DNA of 64,000 nt from Coprinellus micaceus. Taxonomy: Eukaryota; Basidiomycota; Agaricomycetes; Agaricales; Psathyrellaceae. The position numbers were made by a program, and so were the translations under genes. Below the pieces are notes generated by a model that saw only the letters and a list, made by a program, of their open reading frames with translations, was not told the origin of the DNA and made no database searches. Positions within the stretch are counted from its first letter, which is position 1. The number at the start of each line of letters is the position of its first letter. The stretch is taken from positions 4,278,001-4,342,000 of the forward strand of contig OX596338.1 of NCBI GenBank assembly GCA_951394405.1, given 5' to 3'. Shown piece by piece: positions 34,195 through 47,710 of the stretch.

Positions 34195-35110
34195 TGCTCA
34201 TCAAATAAGCGCCCATACACGCATGACATACCAGAGCCCATGTCAAGCCCGCCCTGCGATAGGATTGAAACGCTTAACGCCGATCAGACCCAATGAATGT
34301 CGATGGCGAGCGGGTAAACCAAGTGGGCTGGGGAGTCAGAAGGGATTAGTACGACGTGAAGTTAACGTATGACCATGCCAGGGTACGTACCTCGGGATGG
34401 TGTCGTTGGACTCTCCAGGTCGTTGGCGACATCATGGCCTTGCAAAGCGGACAACTTCAAGTCCCCTCCAGTGAGGCCATGATATCGTCGACTCTGCAAG
34501 TCTACTTCCCGTGAATCTATTGGACGATTGAGCATGAGTACGTACTCTGCACAACGCGCTGTGCCCATGGGACACCACGTTCGACGGTTTGGGCAGCCAC
34601 CATGGTACTAGAGGGATTCGAGGCTGTGGGAGAAGGGCAGGGACGCGAAGCCCGCAAGGTGGGCCCGGATGGCAAATAGTAGGTCTTCCCACTCCCCCAT
34701 TGTTATGTTCTCCAATCGGCGCCCCTCTACATCTTTGGGCCCCTCCCATTCATCCCAGAGGTGGTATTAGCTTTGGGTAGAAAGCGCCCTGGTAGACCTG
34801 GGGACTTTCGGGCACATCTACACCCTACGTCGGACTCTGGTCACTGGACTGGGCGACAACGAAAGGCGTGTTGGAGACGGTCACGACAAGGTTGGGCCAC
34901 CTAGGGTGTTCGGGTGTACCAAGCATCGTTGTTCCAGGAAGTCCGGAAACGAAGTGAGTAGGCAACGTACAGGGAAGCTGAGGCGAACGTCTGAAGTGGG
35001 GACGAGGAAAGAATAATAAGAAAGGGGGATGGCTGCGATAAAAGAGGAACATTGGGGGTACAACGACATGGAACCCCCAGAGCAATCGAGGACATGTGAA
35101 ATCGAACGGA
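34195..35110 (+). repeat. Repeat R1, right copy
   Basis: Direct counterpart of 19790-20690. The outer blocks align, but the middle (about 34400-34720) does not carry the QTRT2 fragment found in the left copy. It begins with TCAAATAAGCGCCCAT. Confidence 0.65.
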
Positions 35111-35439
35111 AGAGCGAATGCGAGGACACAGGATAGTCTGTGCATACCAGGATTGTACCCTTCCTTGGGCTGGTGCAGAGCGGTATGAGCAATGGTGCCG
35201 AGGATAAATATGGCGATGAGACTGACTACGTGGCCAGCGAAGCGAATGGGCGTCTCTCGCCTCCCACCGTCCCCCTTCCTTCCTAGAAACCTTGCGTGTT
35301 TTCCGCAGATCAGATCGACCCCTACCAGAAGGGTCGCTTTCGATCGTGTTGGTTATTTCCTTCTGTGAGGGTCGGGCGATTGACGAATAGCCTGTCGAAG
35401 AGGGCGGTAGTGTGGAGCGTGTAGCCCTTTGGGCGCCCT

Positions 35440-36650
35440 GCGAACAGATTGGGCCTCCGTTCATTCTGGGTGGGGGTTGGAGGGGAGAGGAGGCGGGGAA
35501 GGATCAGAGGATGGAAATATAGGGTGGAAAAGAAGAAGAACGCACCCTCCAGAAACACGAAGAATCACCTCGCCACCATATATAGCGCGTCGTTCCCATT
35601 CGTCGACGTGTCCCGCACGCCACCTGAGCCCCGAACAGCAACTTGCAACGCCCTGCGCTATTTCCCAGACCCTAGAGATTGGCGTGGAAGCTCCAGCCGT
35701 CGAAGTTGAGTCGAGGGGAAGAAGGGAAGGTGGAAGAGGGAGCGAGAGCGAGAGGCGGACGATGAGGCGTAGAGGACGGTGCTGGGGTTTACGCTCGGCT
35801 GTGAATGATTCATGATCAGTCCGAGTGCGTAGAGCGCAGCGAGGGGAGGTAGAACCAGGAAGGGCGATTTTGATAACGCTTCTGGGTCGAGCGACAATGA
35901 TGAAGGCGAAAGGAGACAAAAGCGGGAAGAATTCGCACTCACGAGCTCTCAAACGGCACACATGTCCACCCCAACGGCTTCCCCAAGAGTTGTGTAGTAA
36001 TCCCGCCTGGTATGCAGGCTCAAGCTGCACGCGAGGTCGTTGGGAATGACGCGGGGGATTCCCCCTCGATCGGAACTGGTCGGATGCCTTGAGCCTCGAA
36101 ACCTGAGCGAACTCCTCCAGCCCATTCGATGGGGTAGAGGTAGACGCGGGGGGAAATGAGGAGAGAGTGCGGAAGATAGAAGGCTCTTCGATCTCACTGT
36201 CTTTGAGGTGCGACTGGAAGTTCGTGTGGTACGCTGATTGCGAGGTGACGAGTGAGCGGGATTGGGGCTGGGCTGAACCCTTGACGGTGTTGACTAGGTG
36301 TACAGACGACCTATGGTCTTCCTCCCGTATCGCCCATCGGGTTTGTCTTTCCATGATTTCATTCTTGGAGGTGTCGAATCGAGGTGTGGTGCTTAGAAGT
36401 CCTGGCCTGCCCCACAACATGGGATGGCTGCCACGTCGAGCTGCAGCTTCGGGACGATATTTGGAGCATTTCTGGGGTCGTGCACGAATAGGGCGGTCGA
36501 GATGGTGCGTTTCTCCGGCCTATTCATCGTACACATGAGGGTCGCAAGCAAAGCGTCATTGCCTTCTCAACGCCTGAGAAGCATATCGGCCGGGGTTCGG
36601 CATGGGACACGACGGCCGTCAGACCGGCCGGCTCGGTCAATAAGCGCCCA
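35440..36650 (+). repeat. Repeat R2, left copy
   Basis: About 1.2 kb align in the same orientation to 45890-47020. Shared strings include CGAAGTTGAGTCGAGGGGAA (one change in the other copy), AAGCGGGAAGAA, ATAGAAGGCTCTTC, TAGAAGTCCTGG and CCTATTCATCGTA. This copy ends with TAAGCGCCC at 36641-36649. It has no reading frame conserved in both copies, so it is treated as non-coding. Confidence 0.7.
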
Positions 36651-37834
36651 CCCAGTGACACCTGTATCCGATTGTACCACCTATAAATCCTCATCCTTTG
36701 AATGATTAAGGAGAAAAATGATCACAAAAGGGGCCATGGTTTTCAGTATGCCAAGGTCCATACCCCCGCCCCGATCTGGGGACGGGACTTACACGTACGT
36801 GCGTTCCCCGTTTTTGTGTAGAGGAGAGGAGTGTCAGGAGGCTCTCGTTCTTGGAGGGGATAGATGTGAACGGGAAGAGAGGACTGAGAAGAGGCAGTTC
36901 AGACCCCAACCACGATGGAATCGGACCTTTGCCTGAGCAATGCTTGTCCCCGGTCACATGGGCGGAGCTGTATGCTAGGATGTCACCGAAAAGAGTCATT
37001 TACGGCCAGACCATACCCAAATTGTCTCTAGTCGTCGCCTTATCCCAATAGCACTTTGTCCACATGCGGCCCTTGACAAAGTGTGGCCAATTGAGATTGG
37101 CTTAAATAAACGCCTGAGCGACGGGCGAATTGCGAGCGCTCTAGAACCGCAAATGCTGCCCTCAGGTTTATCTGACTCTTTTTCAGTCTAGAGTAGACTC
37201 ACCAGCGGGTTCCTAGATGGTTCCAATCTGCGATCACTTTCGCCGGTATACATATCCTACCATAAAGGAGTGCAGAACTTCGCAAACTATGGTTACCAAC
37301 TCTTTTCCCTATCCATTTAACGTGTGTGCTCCAAATGAGATGCTAATCCTAATCGAGCCTCATGTGCGATCGATCGAGTACATGACGGAGCAAACGAGGT
37401 AGGGTGCAAACAGAACGATACTGCGCCGATGGCGCTCTGAGTTCCCGCTTCGCCTGTGTACTCCACTATGAAACAGACAGCTCTGGGTGGGGCAGCTCCC
37501 AGAGGTCATTGTACATGCACTAAACAGCGGTTTTGGGGAGAAGGACCTGGGTACATGGGTAGCACACGTGGACTGCACTGCAACATCGTCAGCGGCTTCT
37601 ATCGATAAGGAATTTGATCTGTACTCGCATTCTAGAAGTTGTGTGGTCTCTATGCCAAGGCGCCGGCTATGCTTCAAAACATGGAACATCTTCACACAAT
37701 CGTCTTCCTGCCCCCCGTGATCTATAAGCCCCGGAACTGCACGCTACTCGGATTATCGGCTGATAAAAGGTCGACAGGACACGCCTTGTGGGGAACGTGG
37801 ACTTTGCGCCCCAATCCCCCACTATCGTAACCCC

Positions 37835-39990
37835 ATGGACGCCATATCTAACCATCCCCTGCAAAGGGGAGGCTGCGGCCGCTCGATTCCTGCAGTCTTT
37901 CTTTCCCCGGGATTGCGCCTCTTTTTTTTCAGACTAGTTATCGCCTGGACACTTGTTAAGTTGGGATATACGATCTTTTGGATTCATGACGGTGCCTTCC
38001 CGGTCTGGTGGAGGGATGTCGTTGGGTTTGTGTTCACGCTGGTGATGCTAATTCATCATATCGGAACGTACGAGACTGCATCCCCTCTGTGCTGAAACTG
38101 TTGAGCTAACAATCCATAGCGCTTTTGGCCCACGATTATTTCCCCTTATTGTGGGTACCGATATTGCACTCATGCTCATCGAGACAGGGTGTGGGTACAA
38201 CCATCCTGCCTTTCACCCGACAAGTACTAACTCACATATGCAGGGTACCTCTCCGTGTTTGCACATCTGTCCTTGGGCTTGGGGCCAGGGAGCCCGTTCT
38301 TCATTGAAACAGTTGTCGAGTGGGTGCTGCCCTTCGGCCTTCTGCCGCTACTGACCCTGAAGATTGTCGCCATCGTCAACACCTGGGGAACGCAGCCTAT
38401 GCGCAAGAGGGTCGACATTGCTGCCCGTGGGACAGCTGATCCCTGGTGGAGATATCCCACTCGCGCCGTGTTTGGAATAAAGCTGTGGGAAGCACGCATC
38501 CCGTGAGTTATGCACCCAGTTCTTTTGGAGACTCCGATGTTGAAAACACTACGTCATAGCGGGGAACCGAAACCTGTTTCCATCCTTCGAGGACTTCTCG
38601 CTTCGTTTTCCGTTGTGGCTTTAGTAGCGTTCGGGTGGTACCAAACGGTCGTATTGCCGGTGTCTGCAATGGAAAGGACCTTCCATGGACAGTGCCACGC
38701 CGCTCTTCTCCCACCTCAAATGTACACGACTAAGGAAAGCTTCAGATGGGACCTCCTACTCGTGAGTACCGTGTCTGAGTTCTCGGACTAGCATCATAAC
38801 CACCTAGGTGCTGTTAGGTATGGGACGGACATCCGAACGCGAGCTCCCACATTGCCGATGCAGTAACTGCAACAGCTCGGTGGGATTCCCAACAAGGCAG
38901 CCATGTGAGACCTCCATGCAACGTTGATAGAGCTATCTTGCCCTATATTGGTGGGGGCCACGAATTTGCTGTTATTTCGTGTTCCAACCTCTCTCCCTCA
39001 TATGACGGCCACACCATCCGGGACCCCACATATTGGTTTCCAAACCTCGACCTCAGCGTAAACTTTACTGGATTGCTAGGGTCCGTGGAGCTGGGGTCGA
39101 CATATCGCAGGGACTTCGACGCTGTGCGAGTGTACGTTGGGTTGAGCGCTGACATTAACATTATCTTCCAGAATGCTGATCCTGTTTCACTTTTCCCGGG
39201 CACAAACATGCTGAGTGTCATGCGACCCGTATTCCGCCAAAGGATCCAGCGTGCGGGTTTGGCAACCTTCGGGTTCGAAGTGAGTAACTGTCCTCCGATG
39301 TCTGATTATCCCGTTGGTTCATCAATAACATTTTCCTTCAGAGCCTGGACGTGTTCATGGTAGCCGCTGTCGAGCAAACAATCTCGAACCCGTTCATGGA
39401 CCCTCCAACGACCCGGTCTCGGAATACCTCCACACTTGGGCTGACTTTCCAGAGCCTTCGTCACGAGTGGTCCTGCATCCAAGACTATCACGACAAGTCC
39501 GTCCTTGCAGGACTGTCGGTGATCGGCGGCTTGGGCTCATTTCTCAGCACCCTCCTTGTGATGATAGCAGGAACCTCCCTAATTACGGCCGTTTTCCGTG
39601 CGCTAGCTTCACCTGGTATTTTGTCACCATCTTGCTAACTATCTGCACGCCTCTGGTTCCCATACAGGTGCGAAGCCACAGAGTCCTTTTGGACTCCTGC
39701 ACAGCGCCGGGTCGTTCCACAAGGGGATGGCGGCTGCATGTGATAGGAAGTATCCTGCGTTCCGGAGCGACATACAGGAGATGGAGAAGAACCCAGGTGT
39801 AGTGGCCTTCATCCTTGACACCCTTATCGACATCGAAGGGCTCAGGTCCAGCGACGGCGAGCTGGGCGCGTTGGATCCCCAGCAGGAGCCCAAGCCAATG
39901 CAGACCGAACACACTTGCGACGAGGAGCAACCACTCACAACAACTAGCCCAGGGCCAGAGGTCTACGAGGAGGAACGCGAGTGTGTATAA
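37835..39990 (+). CDS. T-family membrane protein T5 (intact, seven exons)
   Basis: Exons are 37835-38067, 38120-38190, 38244-38502, 38560-38761, 38818-39279, 39342-39597 and 39668-39990, giving 601 aa. The exon plan and phases are those of T4. Exon 3 ends PWWRYPTRAVFGIKLWE, exon 5 contains VSLFPGTNMLSV, and exon 6 has SVIGGLGSFLSTLLVMIAG. The tail ends in an acidic YEEERECV. Exons 3 and 4 are closer to T6 than to T4 (shared TWGTxPMRKRV and AFGWYxxVV). No TAAGCGCCC lies within 300 bp upstream; the nearest exact copy is about 1.2 kb away at 36641. Confidence 0.86.
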
Positions 39991-42900
39991 AGCCGTCCTT
40001 TCGCTATAAGTCGAGGGAATATGCGTCAGACGCGTTGTCGCCGGCAGTGGTGAGATGGGTACCACCTTCATTTTCTATATATTCCTGTACTGTTCGGAAT
40101 TTCTACCTTGACTTGTACCCGAGTGCTTATCCTCTATGCCAACATTGAACGAACGGGTTTCCTCCAAAACATTTCTCAATTCACTACGTATCACCTACTT
40201 TCGTTGGGAGTGAATTGTCCTCGTTGTACGAGGCAGGCGACACCAGTTAAGTACGCAGCCTTACGAATAAGCTCCTGCCCGACCTTCCCTGGCCAAGTCT
40301 GTCCTTTCCGTCTCACTCGCCAACCTTCGATGGCCCCTGGCCATCGGTCGTACCCCGTTGCGAAGCGCCCGACCGTCGCCTTGAACCCCTAGGGAATATC
40401 CCCGTCATCGCTGGAACGCAAACGCCCCAAAGCACCGCCTCTCAGACACCACGAACTAGGTGCGGCCGACGACACCGACTCATATCGTGGGCATGCAATA
40501 GGGATGGACGTACACCCTCGCATTATTTGAGAGTATTCCAAATGGCTCGGCTATGCTCCCTCCAGCCTCGCACAAGGGCCCGCTCTCGCTCGAATACGAG
40601 AGGGCATCCGCCCCGTGGTCCAGTCTCAGGGGCAGAAGGACAGTCGCCACGCGTCGCGGGTATACAAACCCACGAGCTGAGACTGACTTCTAGGCTGGGA
40701 GTGCTTCGAGACTTGCGACCAAGACGGAGGCTACGTTCTTCGGTTTGTGGCGCGGTGGTGGAATATTCGATGGACCCGACTTGGATCTAGCGATCTCCAG
40801 GTTTCGAACCATAGGCGTAGGGTCGACTGTCTACCTGCGAGCCCCGCCACTGACGTTGATATTCGCGATCCCAGGCACACCGGTAGTACCCCCACGCCTT
40901 CCCAAGCTCAAGCCGAGAGGCGCCAACACGGAGCGCGAAAATGCATTTCGCGGAGGTATCGGAGAAAAAGCCCATTCAACTTGGTTCTCCGAGTAGAGGT
41001 TGTCGCGGAATGTGGCGACCCAGGCGCCGAATTCGCGAGCTACAGCCCACATGGGCAGTGCGTCAGTGGTTCCCGTTCCGTCAGGGGGTTGAGTGCGTCC
41101 AAGATGTGTGGTGGCGAGGGAAGATCTGCCAACGAAGTGAGTATTACGGGTCGGTGGTGAAGGGGCGGGAGGTGGGTAAAGATAGAGGCGGAGACGGAGA
41201 CGGAGACATGAGAGAGGGTAAGGACGTAAGGGACTTGAATGCACCCTCCGCACAACGCTCAACATTGCCACACACGGCTCATTCCCCAGCACGGGGCGCG
41301 TATCGCTTATGCCTCCAGAGGCAAATTGGGATATGGTTCGTCGTTCGATGAACCTCAGACAGCTAGGTGTCTTTGTGCGTCGAAGGCTGGATGTACGGAG
41401 AAGACTGGGAAGGGGAGGTGGAGAGGGGAAGGGTAGAGGACGGTGATTGGGGCCTGCGCTAGGCACTATCGATGGTTCTCATTAGTGACTTGCTCCGCGG
41501 ACGGAAGAGCAATGGGTACTGAAGGGCGGGCCACAGAAAGAAAGAAGGTAGAAGGGCTGGACGACGGAAGTGGTTAACGAAGCATGATAGAATGATACTC
41601 ACGCAGGGACGAACTCTGAAAGACTGAAACTACCCGTGTCCACCGCATGCTTCGTAAACCTTTTTGGGTGCCCTTCCTCGATCATTTTGGGACGACAAAT
41701 GTGAGTGTCCATCTCGATCCTGGGGTGGTCAACTCCTCTGTCAGAACTGGCCGAAGGGACCCCTGGTTGACCGCCCCCGCGTCTCAAGCGAGTTGGGCTA
41801 GGCTTGAGCCAAACTTCGTCTGTCGATTCACGTTGAGTGCTGGATTCAAGCTTTGAGTGGGGGTCACTTACCATCCTGTGCTCCGCCTGAGGGCACTTCC
41901 TCCCATGGCCCGTCAAGGGGTTGGGGTGAGGCATGCAGATCTGCAGCCCCATAACAGAGTTTGGCGCGACATCGTCGCGGAGAGATAGGTCGACCGGAAA
42001 GGTGTGAGGTCGACGTCATGGTTACCAAGCAAAATGTCGGCGCCGATGCGTGAGAGTTGCCCTGTTGGGGAGAGAGCGTGGGACTCGGCGGCTGACGGAA
42101 CGGCGTATAAGCGCCCAACAGGCGACGCCAGTTGTCATAATTGCACATGTCTGTTATAGAGGGGAAGGAGGGCGAGATGAGAGCTTATGTACAGGCCAGG
42201 CTTATGTCTTCGCAGGGCGGGTGGGTTCCCAGTGTTCCTGTCCGGGAAACCGCTGGGTCCGGCTTCAGCCTTCGAGAAGGGGGCTAAATTGCGGTCCTTT
42301 TTGTGCCCTGTGGGCATCGCCTTCAGATGAATTGAATTAAAAGACCGACCGTTGGACGTTCTCCCGCACTAGGGGGTGAGCATGAGGTACCAAATAGAGA
42401 CATGCACCAGGGAAGCCATTCTCTTTTTTTTCTCTTTTTTTTTTTTGGCCAAAGGCTGGACAGACAATGGAACCTTCAACATCCATTCCTTTTTACAACG
42501 GGCTCTGGCACGCCCATTAGGATTATCCATTGCTATCTAACGGTCAACGGTGACCCAGATTCCAACGTTCTTCGTCGTATACTGCCAGTATCAGGTCCGC
42601 TCGAGCTGGGCCAAGGCATGTATGACTCTGACATTCCCCCTTTTCGGACAATACACCAACGGTTCCGCATGGGGAGTTGATCGCTACCATCGGTGGGCAG
42701 CATTTTCTACGAGTTGGTATTCTAGTATAAATACGATTATACTTCTCGTAGCTTTTCTCCCTGCATTCTACCGTCCATATTTCTTATCAGTCAAGACCCT
42801 CGACGGACACCAAATTTATTGACATTTATGTGCCGTCGTCGCCAGTCCGCCTCGCTTCTCGCGTGTCCTGATAAAGTAGCCACTGACCCAAACCTATCGC

Positions 42901-45399
42901 AGGGTCGTGAATATCTACGCCACCTGTGGCCACACTTCTGGGCTTGAGGAGATTGTGAGCGATAATCATTTTGGCTTTGGCCTTCGGATGCGCCAACGTA
43001 CTGACAATTTATTAGGTGAACTGCGAGCAACCGACCTGCAAGTTCAGTTCGACTCATCCAGTCACCTGCCAAGGTCAAGCGTGTCGACAGCGGGGTCACG
43101 TTCAGATGCGAGGATTCCCGGAAACCTTCAGTGAGTCAAGTCTATCCTGATGCTCATATTAGTTCCTCACATTGAGGGCGCGCTCTCCAACAGAACGCAC
43201 TCTTACCGACAGCTGCCCTGCTTGTAACAGTGACCAGGGCGGGAATCAACCCTAGATTATACGATGATGGCGTATTTCTACCATACGAACACCGAACCAA
43301 CTCTAAATAGGTTCATATATTCACTCCGTGTCCTTCGCTATTGTATTCCTTCGGCCTGTATAGTCCTTTGTTATATCGCGCTGTACTCTCTATTTGAACT
43401 CAGTCTCTGGACTGAAATCAATCCCTATTATACTCTTGCTGCTATGAGCTCTCGACAACGCTAAAGTGTTTATATTGCAGCGGGGACTGAATATTATTGG
43501 ATCGGGTTGGGCGCTTAATGAGCGCCTCATCGAGACGTGGCGGTCAGACCGACAATCCATCGCTTAAGTGATTCATGAATTCCCCCATGGACTCCCCTGC
43601 TTAATTTCTCTTTCGCTATCCACGCTATGTAAAACACATGTTCTGAGTCTCTCAGCATGAATGCAAGACTCCGAGCGACACGATCGGTTTCCACATTAAA
43701 CCCCAAATTGCATAGCTTTGACGTCGGTGAACGGCCCTGGAGTCCGAGAGCTCCATCGGGGCGGATAGGTGCATCCAGTGCAACCTATTGCATTCATTTT
43801 TATGTGCCATCGTCCATGGGTTAGAACGTTTCTGTCTAATGATGCCAGCATGTCCCGGGCTGGCTGATATGTTTACGCAATCGCATGGTAAAATGAGTGG
43901 CCTTCTTTCGTGTTGCGCGACTCTCTTAGCTGGGAATTGTGGAATGGAACTGATAGATTTGGAGCCCTTAAATCACATTTTACCACGCAAATCATCACGC
44001 TGTGCTTCCAGATGCAAAAAACTGGGCAATACATCTCGCTCATCAGGAACTTGGTGAGAATGTCTCCCACTGAGCTAGAATCGCCGAGGATTATCGTGGT
44101 GAACATGCTCAATATGTTCTATCTCTTCCCTTGGACATGCATCTTTGAACCGGTAGTACGTAGGAGATATGTGCCAATGGCCCGGACCGGGAAATGCTCG
44201 TTCCCCATGCTCCGGAAATATTAATAGCATGTACATCGGGATTCTCGAGTCACAGAGACTAATCGACCTACAAAGGGAAGGGTACTGTGGGTGCACGGCG
44301 TCTCTCGCACACCGAAGTCGTGCAGTCTAGACGTTTGGAAGCCTTCCCTGACTCCACCTGGAGTTCCGATCGGCATAAAAAGGACATCCGATGCATTGAA
44401 TCCGCTGCACGTTCGATATTCCTGAGCCCAGTATATGCTGCACCCTCTAGAGCTCACTCCCGACTACCACCAAGCGCTGGGCGAGCCTAGGGCCGGCTGC
44501 ATAAGGTTGGCGGGTTCTGCACGGTCAAAAATCGAGAATCAAAACGCGAATCGAAGCGTCGCTGCTTCTTCCTGCAATGTACTTAGGGGTTTCTAAGGCA
44601 TTTTGGGCCACCATTGGGAGGGCCTTTGATTATAATCTTTACACCGCCCAGAACATACTAGAGGTCGTTCTGACATGGTTTCAGCGTGATTTTGAATAGC
44701 AAGCACCCTCTGGTGCTCCAGTCGGACCTTAAAAATACACAGCCGAGGCCGCTGAGCTACCGCCGAACGTGTCTTCTGCACAATTCACTTTGAAAAGGGG
44801 AGGACAAAGCAAATCCAGCGGAACAAACCTCTGTAGACGAGTGTAACCCTTTTTCTTGTTGAAGCCTTCCGTCAAGTGTCATATGTTCTGGAATGGATGA
44901 GAATGTCGTCCCAACTTATCCTCGCCAAGGGCTTCAATGGAAATCTTCAGACTTAAACCACGGTCCATGTGCGACAGAGATATCCATCCCCTCAATGTCC
45001 CCAAGACCTTAATGAGCATGCAGTCGCGAAACATACTGTAAATCTACCTCACAATGAGGGCTCGGGGATACCGTGATCGCGCCCATCCCCGAGGCCGGGG
45101 CTACCGGAGTGGTGTGGAACATGGGATCCTGTTTCTATCCCTCCGCCTGAACATCCACGTCTTTTTGACCATACGGAAAAGGCTATTACAACCCATAAAT
45201 ATCTCTACAGGACCACAACGAGAGCCGACGGCACCTAGAATTAACCCCATCGCTAATCGCGCGTTGAATGGAAATTTGAATTCCGCTGGCTTCGACTTCG
45301 AAATCTCGAATTTTGACCGTGCAGAACCCGCCAACGCTAGGCTGCATGTTGCATCCGAGCTATCTTGCATCCCGTTTCAATCTCTCTGGGATCGAAAAA
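39991..45399. other. Long stretch without a supportable gene
   Basis: It contains TAAGCGCCC words at 42108-42116 and 43509-43517 (the latter in a GGCGCT/AGCGCC hairpin) and a poly-T tract at about 42422-42449. The 211-aa minus ORF at 40831-41466 is Ser/Pro/Arg-rich with an arginine/leucine repeat encoded by a GGAGAC-type short tandem repeat near 41185-41208. Other ORFs are short and without motifs. I see no T-family relic here. Confidence 0.4.
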
Positions 45400-45786
45400 A
45401 TGGTCGTAATGGACGAGTGGAGGGACGCCGACGATCTTGACCAAGAACGGTTGGATAATCTCCAAACGATTGCTTGGGAGTACCAAGCACCGCTCGTCCA
45501 GGTAAGGTCCAGGCCAGGAACCAGTCCGCTTCACCATATAGATGGGTACGACATGGCGATGATGGAGAATGGGAGTTGTGAACTTCCACAGCCCTTAGGT
45601 CGAATTTTAGTGGGGTTCAGATGGCCGGTCGTTGCAGCGCAGTATCATAAGCAAGGGGTTCTGAAGCGTGAACATGCCCTGATCTTTGATACTTCCTCCT
45701 TGACCACAGATGAGTCGGGTGACTACCTTGGGCGCCTATTTGTGACTCTGATACGCCCATACATGGCCATTCCCGTTGTTAGCTGA
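45400..45786 (+). CDS. Small hypothetical protein, 128 aa
   Basis: The frame from ATG 45400 to 45786 has balanced composition (MVVMDEWRDADDLDQERLDN at the start, then GRILVGFRWPVVAAQYHKQG) and looks more protein-like than its shadows. The frame is open further upstream to 45313. No domain, signal peptide or span is recognised. No neighbour gives context; repeat R2 starts about 100 bp downstream. It could be a fragment of a larger lost gene. Confidence 0.35.
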   Translation: MVVMDEWRDADDLDQERLDNLQTIAWEYQAPLVQVRSRPGTSPLHHIDGYDMAMMENGSCELPQPLGRILVGFRWPVVAAQYHKQGVLKREHALIFDTSSLTTDESGDYLGRLFVTLIRPYMAIPVVS

Positions 45787-45889
45787 ATCCCATCAGCCGC
45801 ACCGCCTCCGCTCATTCACTGTGCAAACCCGGCGCTGTTGGACCCGGAATGTGCAATGGGCTACGGGGCGAGGAGCTCACATCGATCGC

Positions 45890-47020
45890 GTCCAAGAACG
45901 GGGACGATGGGGAAACCAAGTTTGATTGAAACGACAGCGAGGAACACGGGGTCATTATGGGTAAGGGGTGGAGAAAAGAGGGTGCAGGGAGGAGAAAGGG
46001 GCGGTCAAGGGCAGGAGGGTGGAAAGGGAGGCGGGGAGGAAGAACGCCCTCAAGAAATACGAAAATAAGCTCCACGTCGCCGCGCATAACGCGTTATCTC
46101 CATTCGCTGCCATATTGCGTATGTCACCTGAGGCCCCAACAACAACTCCAAAAACAACTCCAACGTCCTGCGCCGATTTCCAGGCCATGTAGGTAAGTGT
46201 GGAATCTCCTGCCATCGAAGTTGAATCGAGGGGAAGGATTGGGGAAGTGATAGAGAGGAGGCGATGGGGCATCGAGGACGGGAACTGCGCACGCTCGAGG
46301 CTCTGAATGGTTTATGGTCAGCCTGAGTGCGGATAGTGAAGCGACTGAAAGGTAGACAAGGACGGACAATCTTGGTAACACGGGGTAGTCAAGAATGAAT
46401 GAACAAGGCGAGGGAGAAAGAAGCGGGAAGAAACCACACTCACCATCTCTCCAATGGCCCATGCCTCCACCTCAACGGCCCCCTCAAGACCTCGCAAGTG
46501 CGAGAGGAAGCCACACACGAGCTCGTCGTGGGTCCATGCCTCGACCCTTCACCCGTTCCACAGTGCTCTTCATAGGGGCTGGTCGACTGCGTTGAGCTTC
46601 CAAGAGCCCGTTTGCCTGGGCGCTAACCGAGCTTGTCTGCCCCCTCGACGGGGTAGAAGTAGACGAGGGAAGATAGGAGGAGAGGGGGTGGGGGATAGAA
46701 GGCTCTTCACCATAGGTGTCTCTGGGAGTTCCCCCTTGAAGGTGTCGAGTCAAGGTGCCGAGATGCCCTTGAACGGAGTTCTCGAGGCCCTGCCTAGAAG
46801 TCCTGGTGTGCCCCGCATGGGATGACTGCCGCGTCGGGCGCAGTCATGACGACGTTTAGAGCTTTGATGAGGTGGACAAAGAGAACGATCGAGACGGCGC
46901 ATAGCCCCAAGCCTATTCATCGTAGACATGATGGTCGAAAGCAAAACGCCATTGGCCTCTCTATGCGTGAGAAGCTCATCGGGTGGGGTAGGGGCGTGGG
47001 ATACCGTGGCCGCCAGCGGC
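45890..47020 (+). repeat. Repeat R2, right copy
   Basis: Direct counterpart of 35440-36650. The copy is diverged and ends just before the 18-bp perfect palindrome GCACTGCAGCTGCAGTGC (47027-47044) rather than at TAAGCGCCC. Confidence 0.7.
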
Positions 47021-47312
47021 CGAGCGGCACTGCAGCTGCAGTGCTGTGGGTCTCTCCGTTGTTGGCTTGTGCGAGCTAATCTGTTTACAGATACTTAAAA
47101 CACAGAAGAATCATTCCTGGGAAGAAGACTCGAAGAAGCACCTACTACTCGACTGCGTACCAGTGAACGGAATTCAGAAGTGGCAGCAACTTGGGGTGAC
47201 ACCTGCGCTTGCGTGGGTTTGCGCATATAAGTTGGCTGCCGCCACGACCTGTTCTGACGAACTTGAACGCGAGCGGTGGCACGGTTAGTACAACCTCAAC
47301 TCATTGACTACA

Positions 47313-47708
47313 GGCCTCGTGGATGTGGATACATACTGCGAAGCTAGCGACAGGGGTCGCAAACGTCTAATATATCGAAGAACCCCCGGTATTAATTCAT
47401 CATGGACACGCCTTCCATGCATGTTTCCTGGCCACACTCTGCGCAGGCGGCCTGGACCCAAATAAGCGCTCGTTTTTTGAAGGCCAGAACCCAAGCTTGA
47501 AAGGCCCCATGGAAACTATCGACTCCGGTCTTGGGAGACTGTATGGGTGCGAGCGAGAACGCGCTCCGGATGCGGCTTCAGTCTGTATGGGCTTTCCTAT
47601 GCCAGCCTACCCGGCGTGGTACGTTGCCCACAACGACCATTAATTACGTGCGGCAATGGTGATGCGATGCAGGCATAATACGCGCACCCATTCCGGAGCT
47701 AGATGTAC
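47313..47708 (+). repeat. Repeat R3, right copy
   Basis: Direct counterpart of 15013-15420, joined directly to a T3-like relic at 47711. At the left site the same two pieces are about 2 kb apart with the multi-span membrane gene between them, so this copy is internally deleted. Confidence 0.75.
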
Positions 47709-47710
47709 TA

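Larger units (their letters stand above)
33897..37834. other. Gene-free, repeat-rich stretch between T4 and T5
   Basis: It holds repeat R1 (right copy), repeat R2 (left copy) and TAAGCGCCC words at 34206-34214 and 36641-36649. The 319-aa minus ORF at 35461-36420 lies inside R2, is low-complexity Ser/Pro/Arg and is broken in the other R2 copy. From 36710 to 37834 no feature is supported. Confidence 0.4.

Noticed and set aside
35461..36420. 319-aa minus-strand ORF as a gene
   Set aside because: It lies wholly in repeat R2, is Ser/Pro/Arg low-complexity, and the frame is broken in the second R2 copy.
40831..41466. 211-aa minus-strand ORF as a gene
   Set aside because: Composition is dominated by Ser/Pro/Arg and a short tandem repeat; no motif and no homologue in the window.
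44690..44785. tRNA-like D-arm (GTAGCTCAGCGG on the minus strand)
   Set aside because: The expected T-arm and acceptor pairing are missing at the right distance.
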